A stretch of 64,000 bases of DNA from Bacillota bacterium (GTDB taxonomy: Bacteria > Bacillota > Clostridia > Christensenellales > CAG-138): assembly GCA_023390655.1 (NCBI GenBank), contig JAEWCL010000026.1, forward strand, positions 1 to 64,000, written 5' to 3'. A program made the translations under genes and the position numbers. How positions within the stretch are numbered: the stretch's first letter is position 1; every line of letters starts with the position of its first letter. The notes beneath the pieces are model-generated. The model was given only the letters and a program-made list of their open reading frames with translations. It ran no database searches and was not told the origin of the DNA. This document shows positions 57,391 to 64,000 of the stretch, piece by piece.

Positions 57391-58716
57391 TTATGCGCCG
57401 GGTGTTTCCGGGGGCGGAGGCTCTTCCGTCGTGGGCTCCTCCGTCGTGGGCTTCTCCGTCGTGGGCTCCGGTTGTTCCTCCTCCAGCGGCTGCGCTGCAC
57501 CGGGCGGGGAATAAATGGCCCCCCCTTTTGCGCTTACGTCAAGCGTTCCGCCCGTAGCCCCGCTTTTGCGCAGGGAGGGCAGCGCGTCACGCATCCACGC
57601 AAGCTTTTCAGAAAGCCCGTCCGGCTGGCCGAGGACCACCTCGATATTGTCCTTCGTATACAGGCACACATGCAGCGGATTTGCAAGGTCCGCACGCTGC
57701 ACCTCCTTCAAAAGCTCCAGCTTCTCAAGCTCCTCAATCAAGGAAAGAAGTGTCTTCGTCTGCAAATCGCTGCTTTTTCCGATTTTTTCATTGATCGCAA
57801 ACCCAATGTTGGACATTCCGGTTACAAGCAGGAGGTGCGAAAGATCACTGCTTTTCCCAATGGAAAGCACATGCCCGGTGTCATCGATGATCACGTCATA
57901 GTCCTGGCTCTGGATCGCCGCCGTCTCCTGCCGCTCCACAATCGCAATATGGATGCTACGGGGCCATTTGAGCGAGACGGACGCCACAGCAAGATACGGG
58001 TTGCTTTCGATGTTTGCTTTGACGCTGTCCAAATCGCACAGCAGCAGATGCGTGCCCGCCGTCAGACCCGAAAGCTCGATGATGCGCTCAGCAGGATATT
58101 GTTCGTTCCCTTCCACCTCCACCGTTTGGAGCAGAAACAGAAAATATCCAAGCAGCAGCAATGCCACTAAAGAAACCGAGGCAATGGCGTATGCAAGCGC
58201 CTTTTTGGGATCGAGCGGCTGCTTGTTCTTTTTTTCTTCCTGCCTTTTCAGGCGCTCTCGTTCGCGTTCCTGCGCCTTTTGCGCATCGGCGATGCTTTCC
58301 AGGTGTTGGATGCTGACATATGTGCCCGCCGGTCCGCCGACCTTTTTTGCATTGCGTCTTTGCCCGCTGCCTTTTGAACGATTGTCCGGTATTGCCCGGT
58401 TCTGCGCGCCCGGCATCTGCCTTGCCATTGGGGGCTGCTGGGCCGGTTGACTTGCCTGCTGCCGCCGCTTTGGCGCGTACACCGTCTGTTCTGCTTGCTT
58501 TGTCCGCGGCTTGTCCGCTCCGGCGGCGGAAGGCGCATGGCCGGGCCTCTCTTTATCCTGCCTGTTTTCCGGTTTTGACACAGGCGCGGTTCTTGTTTCA
58601 TTCTTTCTTCCGGGGGTCCGTCCGCCCCCGGCAGCCGGAGATGCGCCCGCATGATGCGTGGGCGCATATACCCGTGTATTTTGCGGGCCGCGTTTCCCGC
58701 CTGCCTTATTCTGCAT
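57391..58716 (-). CDS. ftsQ: FtsQ/DivIB-type division protein with POTRA domain
   Basis: The 441-residue protein has a long basic, Pro/Gln-rich cytoplasmic part (1-165), one membrane segment (about 170-190, ASVSLVALLLLGYFLFLL) and a POTRA domain (VEVEGNEQYPAERIIELSGL, SNPYLAVASVSLKWPRSIHIAIVER). A beta domain follows, then a Pro/Thr/Glu repeat tail (TTEEP units) at the very end. It links the early and late divisome. GAGGATT precedes ATG 58716. It is nine bases after murA. Confidence 0.92.
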   Translation of the reverse strand: MQNKAGGKRGPQNTRVYAPTHHAGASPAAGGGRTPGRKNETRTAPVSKPENRQDKERPGHAPSAAGADKPRTKQAEQTVYAPKRRQQASQPAQQPPMARQMPGAQNRAIPDNRSKGSGQRRNAKKVGGPAGTYVSIQHLESIADAQKAQERERERLKRQEEKKNKQPLDPKKALAYAIASVSLVALLLLGYFLFLLQTVEVEGNEQYPAERIIELSGLTAGTHLLLCDLDSVKANIESNPYLAVASVSLKWPRSIHIAIVERQETAAIQSQDYDVIIDDTGHVLSIGKSSDLSHLLLVTGMSNIGFAINEKIGKSSDLQTKTLLSLIEELEKLELLKEVQRADLANPLHVCLYTKDNIEVVLGQPDGLSEKLAWMRDALPSLRKSGATGGTLDVSAKGGAIYSPPGAAQPLEEEQPEPTTEKPTTEEPTTEEPPPPETPGA

Positions 58717-58725
58717 ACGGAATCC

Positions 58726-59988
58726 TCAAAGCGTTTCTTCCTGCCTTCTGATCTTGGCGCCCAGCGCCAAAAGATCCCGCTCTATTCGTTCATATCCACG
58801 GTCCACATGCTCCGCTCCATGCACCACCGTTTCCCCTTCCGCGCGAAGTCCTGCCAATATCAATGCCGCACCCCCGCGCAAATCCCTTGCATCCACATTT
58901 GCCCCCGTAAGGCGCTTCACGCCGCGGATGACCGCGATACGCCCGTTAACGCTGGTCTCCGCACCCATGCGCGCAAGCTCCGAAGCATGCTTGAACCGGC
59001 TTTCAAATACGTTCTCCACAACCATGGAGGTACCGTCCGCCACCGTGCAGAGGGCGAATACCTGCGCCTGCATATCGGTGGGAAATCCCGGATGCGGCAG
59101 CGTCTCCACACGTTTGAGTTCCCTTGGACGTCTGGGTCCGATGACGCGCAGATAATCTTCGCCGCTTTTGATCTCGCATCCCGCCTCTTTGAGCTTGTTG
59201 ATCACGCTCCCAAGATGTTCGGGCGCAATATTCTTCATACAGACGTCTCCGCCCGTGATAGCGGCACCGCACAGGTATGTCCCCGCCACGATGCGGTCGG
59301 CCATAATGCGGTGCTCCGCGGGCCTCGGGCTGCACCCGCCCGTGATCGAAATGGCGGAGCTTCCCGCCCCGCGCACCGAAAATCCAAGCGCACAGAGGAA
59401 CTTCTGCAAATCCACGATTTCCGGCTCCCGCGCGGCATTCTGTATCACGGTTTCTCCCCGCGCGGAGACGGCCGCCATCATAGCGTTTTCCGTAGCGCCC
59501 ACGCTGGGATAATCCAGATGAATGTGCGTCCCAAACAGGTTGCCGCCCACGCAGTGGATGGTTCCGTAGGATTCTTCAATTTCAACCCCCAACGCACTCA
59601 GCGATGCGATATGAAGGTCAATGGGCCTTACGCCGATATCGCACCCGCCGGGGAACGTCGCAATAGCGCGGCCAAACTTCGCCACCATGGGCCCCAGCAA
59701 AAAGATGGACGAGCGCAGGGATTTTGAAAGATGCTCGGGCAGCTCATGGCATTGCGCATCGCGCGGGTCAATGGTAAGCACATCTCCCTCCCAGGAGACG
59801 GCGCAGCCCAAAGCGCGCAACAGCTCTATCATATTATAAACGTCGCTCAGGCGCGGACAATCAATGAGACGGACCGGGTGCTGCGCCAAAAGCGTCGCTG
59901 CCAAAATGGGCAAAGCGGCATTCTTAGCGCCCGGCGTATACAGCTCGCCAGAAAGCGGCGACCCGCCCACCACGATGATTCGGGACAT
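58726..59988 (-). CDS. murA: UDP-N-acetylglucosamine 1-carboxyvinyltransferase
   Basis: The 420-residue protein matches MurA: IIVVGGSPLSGELYTPGAKNAALPILAAT (span 3-31), FPGGCDIGVRPIDLH (with the catalytic-loop Cys), TVIQNAAREPEIVDLQKFL, and DLRGGAALILAGLRAEG near the end. It makes the first committed precursor of peptidoglycan and is the fosfomycin target; the Cys in the active loop suggests sensitivity. GGAGGTG precedes ATG 59988. It lies between ftsW and ftsQ. Confidence 0.96.
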   Translation of the reverse strand: MSRIIVVGGSPLSGELYTPGAKNAALPILAATLLAQHPVRLIDCPRLSDVYNMIELLRALGCAVSWEGDVLTIDPRDAQCHELPEHLSKSLRSSIFLLGPMVAKFGRAIATFPGGCDIGVRPIDLHIASLSALGVEIEESYGTIHCVGGNLFGTHIHLDYPSVGATENAMMAAVSARGETVIQNAAREPEIVDLQKFLCALGFSVRGAGSSAISITGGCSPRPAEHRIMADRIVAGTYLCGAAITGGDVCMKNIAPEHLGSVINKLKEAGCEIKSGEDYLRVIGPRRPRELKRVETLPHPGFPTDMQAQVFALCTVADGTSMVVENVFESRFKHASELARMGAETSVNGRIAVIRGVKRLTGANVDARDLRGGAALILAGLRAEGETVVHGAEHVDRGYERIERDLLALGAKIRRQEETL

Positions 59989-60106
59989 CAACTTTTCACC
60001 TCCGGATGGCTCGCGAACAATTTCATCTTATGCATCCGGTTGAAAAAACGTGCCCGTTCACCATCCCGGGCCCCGTGTCCCTTGTTTTTCGCGCTTGGCC
60101 TGTATC

Positions 60107-61216
60107 TTATAATTCGGACGTATGGCGGGAAATGTTTAGCAGTACGCCCATTGCGCTCATAAAAATCAGCAGGGAGCTGCCTCCCGCGCTGATAAACGGC
60201 ATCGCCTGCCCGGTTGTGGGCATGACGCCCGTCACAACGCCTACGTTTACCGCAACCTGCAGCGCAAATACGATGGTGATTCCCGCGGCGAGAAGGCTGC
60301 CGAAGCGGTCCTTGCATTTTAGCGCCACGCGGATACCGCGGTAGACGATGAACAGGTACAGCACCAGCACCACCGCGGCGCCGATAAACCCAAGCTCCTC
60401 CCCGACGATGGAAAACACAAAATCGCTTTCGCCAAACGTCAGGTAAAGAAGCTTCTGCCGGCTGTTGCTCAGCCCCTGCCCAAACACCCCGCCCGCGCCC
60501 AGCGCGTAAAGGGACTGGATGAGCTGGTAGCCTTTTCCGGCAGCGTCCTCCCATGGATTGGTGAAGCTTACAAGCCGTGCAAGCCGGTAAGGCTCAATGA
60601 CGGCAAACAGCACGAACAACCCCACGCCCGCAAGCATCATCAGCGCGATATACTTAAAATCCGCCCCGCCCACATAGAGCATGGCGATCCCCATCATGCC
60701 GATGATGACCGACATGGACATATTGGGCTGCAGCATGATGAGCCCGCAAATCAGCCCCAGCACCAGCAGCATGGGTAATAGCCCTTTGATGAAATTCTTC
60801 ATCAGATGCTGGCGGTTGGACATAAACGCGCTCATGTAGATCATCATGCCGAACTTTGCAACCTCGGAAGGCTGAATGCTCTGCCCGGCGATAGAAAGCC
60901 AGCGCTTCCCGCCATTGTATTCGCTGCCAAACAGCAGCACCGCAACGAGCAATATGACGCAGACAAGCAAAATAGGCGTCTTGAGCTTATCGAGCACGTG
61001 GTAATCGACCCTTGTCAGCAGCAGCATTACCGGGATAGCCAGCACAAGATAAATCGCCTGTTTGCGCACATAGTAGAGTGAATCGCCGATTTTTTCCTGC
61101 GCGGAGTAATAGCTTGCGGAGAATACCATCACCAAACCGATGGCGCACAACATAAGCACCACAATCAGGATGCCAAAATCCATGCGTCCTGCCTTTGCTT
61201 TTTTGTTGCGTTCCAT
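60107..61216 (-). CDS. ftsW: Septal peptidoglycan glycosyltransferase FtsW
   Basis: The 369-residue SEDS protein has about ten membrane segments and the signatures FGSEYNGGKRWLSIAGQSIQPSEVAKFGMMIYMS (span about 101-134), ALGAGGVFGQGLSNSRQKLLYL and PTTGQAMPFISAGGSSLLIFM. It polymerises glycan strands at the septum. ATG 61216 is preceded by GGAGG at a long distance (13 bases); an upstream in-frame extension looks non-homologous. It lies between murD and murA; no murG gene is found beside it. Confidence 0.95.
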   Translation of the reverse strand: MERNKKAKAGRMDFGILIVVLMLCAIGLVMVFSASYYSAQEKIGDSLYYVRKQAIYLVLAIPVMLLLTRVDYHVLDKLKTPILLVCVILLVAVLLFGSEYNGGKRWLSIAGQSIQPSEVAKFGMMIYMSAFMSNRQHLMKNFIKGLLPMLLVLGLICGLIMLQPNMSMSVIIGMMGIAMLYVGGADFKYIALMMLAGVGLFVLFAVIEPYRLARLVSFTNPWEDAAGKGYQLIQSLYALGAGGVFGQGLSNSRQKLLYLTFGESDFVFSIVGEELGFIGAAVVLVLYLFIVYRGIRVALKCKDRFGSLLAAGITIVFALQVAVNVGVVTGVMPTTGQAMPFISAGGSSLLIFMSAMGVLLNISRHTSEL

Positions 61217-61340
61217 ACCCGGTCGGCTTCCTCCCTGCCCTGATACCAATTTAAAATTGGTATCAACCCCTGCGCCCTGTGGCAATGCCGCCTTTCATCC
61301 TATGCGGGCGGACGCCCCAATTATTCCTGTTTCCCCTCGC

Positions 61341-62687
61341 TCATGCGGGGTAAGCCGCCACGATCTCCTTAAATACGCGCCCGCGCTGTTCAAAATTTTC
61401 AAACATGCCCCAGCTTGCGCACGCCGGGGAAAGCAGCACCGTATCGCCGGGAACGGCAAGCGCCCGCGCCATATTGACCGCCTCTTCAAACCCGCCCGTG
61501 CAGTGAAGGATGTTGGAAAAGCCCGCGCGCTTCGCGGTGTCAAGCAGCTTTCCCGCCGTCTGGCCCAGGGCGACAGCGCCCTTCACCCGGCTTTTTATGA
61601 TCACGGAAAACAGTTCGTCAAACGAGCTATGCTTGTCATACCCCCCCAGCAGCAGCACCGTGGGCCGGTCCATCGCGCAGACCGCCTTGATCGTACTGTC
61701 CGGATTGGTGCCCTTGCTGTCGTTGATGTAACGGATGCCGCCGCGCTCGCACACAAACTCAATGCGGTGCTCAACGCCCGGGAACGTCATCAGCGTCTCA
61801 CGGATCACTTCGGGCGCAACATCCCTTGTAAGCGCAATCGCCGCGCACAGCATGGCGTTCTCCAGATTATGCGCACCGGGAATGCGGATTTCACCCGTCT
61901 TACACAGCACGCCCGTTTTACCGCCGAACCGGTAGCGCACTTCCTCTCCCAGGGAATAGACGCCTTCTGGCACTTCCTCCCTGCGCGAAAAATAAAGCTT
62001 GCGCGCAGGAGTCCTATCCGCCATCGCGCGGACAACGGGATCATCATAATTGAGTACCGCAAAATCATCGGCGGTCTGGTTCTCAAAGATTTTACACTTT
62101 GCGGCGATGTAGTTTTCCATCGTCAAAAAGCGGTCCAGATGGTCCTCCGTAATGTTGCAGACCGCGGCGGTCTTTGCGTGGAAGAACCTGTTTGCTTCGA
62201 GCTGCAGGGCTGCCGTTTCCGCAACGATCACATCCCCGTCCCGCGTTTCAAGCGCACACTGCGTAATAGGCGTGCCGATGTTGCCCAGCACAAAGGTGTG
62301 CCTGCCTGCGTTCTTGAACAGCTCCCCGGTCAGCGCCGTACAGGTCGTTTTTCCATTCGTGCCGGTGATGCAAAGAAACTCGCCTTTCGCATACCGCCAG
62401 CCGAGCTCGATCTCGCTGATGACCTCGATCCCCGCGCCCCGCGCCTTCTTTACAAAGGGCTGAAACAAGGAGACCCCCGGGCTTACCACCACGAGATCCA
62501 CGCCCGAAAGATATTCTAGAGGGTCTTTGCCCAGCGCATCGCTGTACTGGACGCCATCAAACGCTGTCCCAAGCTCCGGAACTTCCTTGCGCGTATCGTT
62601 TAGGATCAGGTGCCACCCCTGGGAAGCAAGCAGCTGTGCACTTGCGATGCCGGAGCGCGCCATGCCGACGATCAGTGCGGTTTTCAT
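61341..62687 (-). CDS. murD: UDP-N-acetylmuramoylalanine--D-glutamate ligase
   Basis: The 448-residue protein has the Mur ligase layout: N-terminal Rossmann part (ALIVGMARSGIASAQLL), the ATP loop CITGTNGKTTCTALTGEL, NITEDHLDRF, and the C-terminal domain start INDSKGTNPDSTIKAV with LLGGYDKHSSFDEL. It adds D-Glu, made by MurI in this window, to UDP-MurNAc-L-Ala. GGGGATGG lies ahead of ATG 62687. Confidence 0.96.
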   Translation of the reverse strand: MKTALIVGMARSGIASAQLLASQGWHLILNDTRKEVPELGTAFDGVQYSDALGKDPLEYLSGVDLVVVSPGVSLFQPFVKKARGAGIEVISEIELGWRYAKGEFLCITGTNGKTTCTALTGELFKNAGRHTFVLGNIGTPITQCALETRDGDVIVAETAALQLEANRFFHAKTAAVCNITEDHLDRFLTMENYIAAKCKIFENQTADDFAVLNYDDPVVRAMADRTPARKLYFSRREEVPEGVYSLGEEVRYRFGGKTGVLCKTGEIRIPGAHNLENAMLCAAIALTRDVAPEVIRETLMTFPGVEHRIEFVCERGGIRYINDSKGTNPDSTIKAVCAMDRPTVLLLGGYDKHSSFDELFSVIIKSRVKGAVALGQTAGKLLDTAKRAGFSNILHCTGGFEEAVNMARALAVPGDTVLLSPACASWGMFENFEQRGRVFKEIVAAYPA

Positions 62688-62745
62688 GGTATTCCATCCC
62701 CTTCAAACCCAAATTACAAACGTCCCATGGACGATTTTCTTGTTT

Positions 62746-62766
62746 AAAAAAAGCCGTCCGGGCGGC
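62746..62766 (-). terminator. Possible terminator between mraY and murD
   Basis: On the minus strand GCCG and CGGC pair around CCCGGA and are followed by seven T residues. The stem is short, so it may be an attenuator. The rest of the 199-base gap (62688-62886) shows no gene. Confidence 0.5.
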
Positions 62767-62886
62767 AGATGCTTGAGGCAACAGAGCCGCCTCTTTCCCT
62801 CAAACATCCGTCAGTCCCTCCGCTACGCCAAGCGCCAACTAAAAACGCAGCATCCCGAGACCCGCCCAGAACGGCAAACAGTCGAT

Positions 62887-63885
62887 TTACACGTATGCCA
62901 AAAGGCAAACAAGGCACAACACCGAAGTCACTATCATATACATCGAAACAATTTTGGTTTCCGGTATCCCCATTAATTCAAAATGATGATGCAGCGGCGC
63001 CATTTTGAACACGCGCTTCTTGCGCAGCTTGTACGAGCCGACCTGCAGCACCACGCTGATGGCGGAAGCCATGAAACAGCCGCCCATAATGGGAAGCAGC
63101 AGCACACCACGGTTGAAAAGCGCCATCATTGTGATGGCCCCACCCAACGCCATGGACCCGGTATCCCCCATGAATACCCGCGCGGGGTAGGTGTTGAAGC
63201 GCAAGAACCCGAGACACGCCCCCGCGACAGCGGCGGAGAACACCGCCATGCCATTGAGGTTCGCGCTGTAGCCGATCTGCCCGTTATCGAGCGCCGTGAC
63301 CGACAGCAGCGTAAAGATCAGCGCCATCGCCACCGCATAAATCATGGTGACGCCCGAAGCCAGTCCATCCAAACCGTCCGTCAGGTTGACGGCGTTGACC
63401 TCGGCGATGATGACGAACATCACAAACGGGATGTACCAGATGCCAAGGTTCCACTCCGTCCCGGTAAAGGGAATGACGATCGTGGGGCCAAGAAACGGAT
63501 TATTGTAGGCGGTCAGCGCCACGATGAACGCAAACACCAGCTGCGCGATGATCTTCTGGTAAGCGCTCAGCCCCAAAGAGCGTTTGCGCTTGACCTTGAT
63601 AAAATCGTCTAAGAATCCGACAAGTCCGAATGCGAATGTCGTGAGCAGCGAGGGGAGCACAAACTCCAGCCCCGCCATGGAAAACGTCAGGGTTCCGGCT
63701 AAGATTCCCGCCAATATCACAAGGCCGCCCATCGTAGGGGTGCCGGACTTTACAAGATGGGTCTGCGGCCCGTCGTCCCGCTCTGTCTGGCCGAATTTGA
63801 GCCGCTTGAGCATGGGGATCGCAATTGGCCCCAATATCAGAGTTACTAAAAAACTGAGCAGTAATGCCAGTATCAGCTGTTGCAT
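62887..63885 (-). CDS. mraY: Phospho-N-acetylmuramoyl-pentapeptide-transferase
   Basis: The 332-residue membrane protein has about ten segments and the MraY motifs: SGTPTMGGLVIL, FLDDFIKVKRKRSLGLSAYQK (two Asp), VNLTDGLDGLASG, FNTYPARVFMGDTGSMALGG and APLHHHFELMG. It makes lipid I on the inner face of the membrane. GGAGG precedes ATG 63885. It lies directly after the end of murF. Confidence 0.97.
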   Translation of the reverse strand: MQQLILALLLSFLVTLILGPIAIPMLKRLKFGQTERDDGPQTHLVKSGTPTMGGLVILAGILAGTLTFSMAGLEFVLPSLLTTFAFGLVGFLDDFIKVKRKRSLGLSAYQKIIAQLVFAFIVALTAYNNPFLGPTIVIPFTGTEWNLGIWYIPFVMFVIIAEVNAVNLTDGLDGLASGVTMIYAVAMALIFTLLSVTALDNGQIGYSANLNGMAVFSAAVAGACLGFLRFNTYPARVFMGDTGSMALGGAITMMALFNRGVLLLPIMGGCFMASAISVVLQVGSYKLRKKRVFKMAPLHHHFELMGIPETKIVSMYMIVTSVLCLVCLLAYV

Positions 63886-63922
63886 TTGATCCTCCGGTTT
63901 GCTTTGGTGCGCACGGCGTTAT

Positions 63923-64000
63923 TCAACGGTCCAATTCTTTAAGCAGCTCCATGACGGCTTCCTTATCGTCAAAGTGATGCTTTACGCCGTTGATTTCCTG
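63923..64000 (-). CDS. murF: 3' end of murF (partial)
   Basis: The last 25 codons and a stop of an open frame enter the window from its right edge: QEINGVKHHFDDKEAVMEL, then LKELDR. The H-H-F-D and E-A pattern is that of the C-terminus of MurF ligases (D-Ala-D-Ala adding enzyme), and murF is the normal neighbour upstream of mraY. The gene body lies outside the window, so the call rests mostly on position. Confidence 0.65.
   Translation of the reverse strand, partial: QEINGVKHHFDDKEAVMELLKELDR

Noticed and set aside
61140..62519. 459-codon plus-strand frame
   Set aside because: Antisense to murD and ftsW, both certain genes.

Overview
The window reads as chromosomal DNA of an endospore-forming, butyrate-producing member of the Clostridia. 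The sporulation genes spoIIP and spoVAC-spoVAD-spoVAE, the ctsR-mcsA-mcsB-clpC stress operon, the phosphotransbutyrylase/butyrate kinase pair (ptb-buk) and the redox sensor Rex all point that way. Base composition looks well above 50% G+C in most genes and lower in a small patch beside a tRNA gene. The exact lineage cannot be fixed by reading alone. No phage, insertion sequence, rRNA operon or CRISPR array was seen.

Layout. 1-3.8 kb: a secreted transglutaminase-like protein behind two tandem cyclic-di-GMP-I riboswitch aptamers, divergent from a BTAD regulator whose C-terminus looks like a degenerate GGDEF domain, then a membrane metallophosphoesterase. 3.97-5.3 kb: tRNA-Glu(CTC), two copies of a tRNA-linked structured repeat and a VanZ-like gene between them. 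5.3-11 kb: spoIIP, an orphan ABC-2 permease, xpt, rex, and a three-gene group headed by a WYL regulator. 11-18.6 kb: rsfS, a nadD-yqeK fusion, a membrane protein, a 43-residue Asn/Gln-rich peptide, ptb-buk, a Thr-Pro-rich membrane stalk protein, murI and a secretion-signal-free M15 peptidase. 18.7-26.5 kb: serA, a DUF1015 gene, aspartate kinase, a diguanylate cyclase, an M15 lipoprotein, and a TetR/flavodoxin pair. 26.6-36.3 kb: HIT protein, mtaB-rsmE-prmA, a VanW protein, trmL, rpmB, an ABC importer without a binding protein, and rplM-rpsI. 36.3-46 kb: lipoproteins, an SH3b-repeat protein and the ctsR operon with a readable CtsR operator. 46-52.3 kb: a LytTR/DUF3021/hydrolase/CPBP operon, a beta-propeller lipoprotein and a GNAT enzyme. 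52.3-64 kb: the spoVA operon with two new small upstream genes, then the division and cell-wall cluster ftsZ, ftsA, ftsQ, murA, ftsW, murD, mraY and the end of murF, all on the minus strand.

How it works together. Three loci concern cyclic di-GMP: an intact diguanylate cyclase (22957-23847), the tandem riboswitch controlling a wall/surface transglutaminase, and the degenerate-GGDEF regulator divergent from it. Many other genes build or remodel the envelope (mur and fts genes, two M15 peptidases, VanW, VanZ, SH3b). The most original observations are the tandem riboswitch locus, a 110-120 bp structured repeat that brings an extended -10 promoter to two unrelated genes (11508-11621 and 49298-49414), the sigma-G-like promoter and two translationally coupled small genes in front of spoVAC, the Asn/Gln-rich peptide with its structured 3' region, and the tRNA-associated repeat pair.
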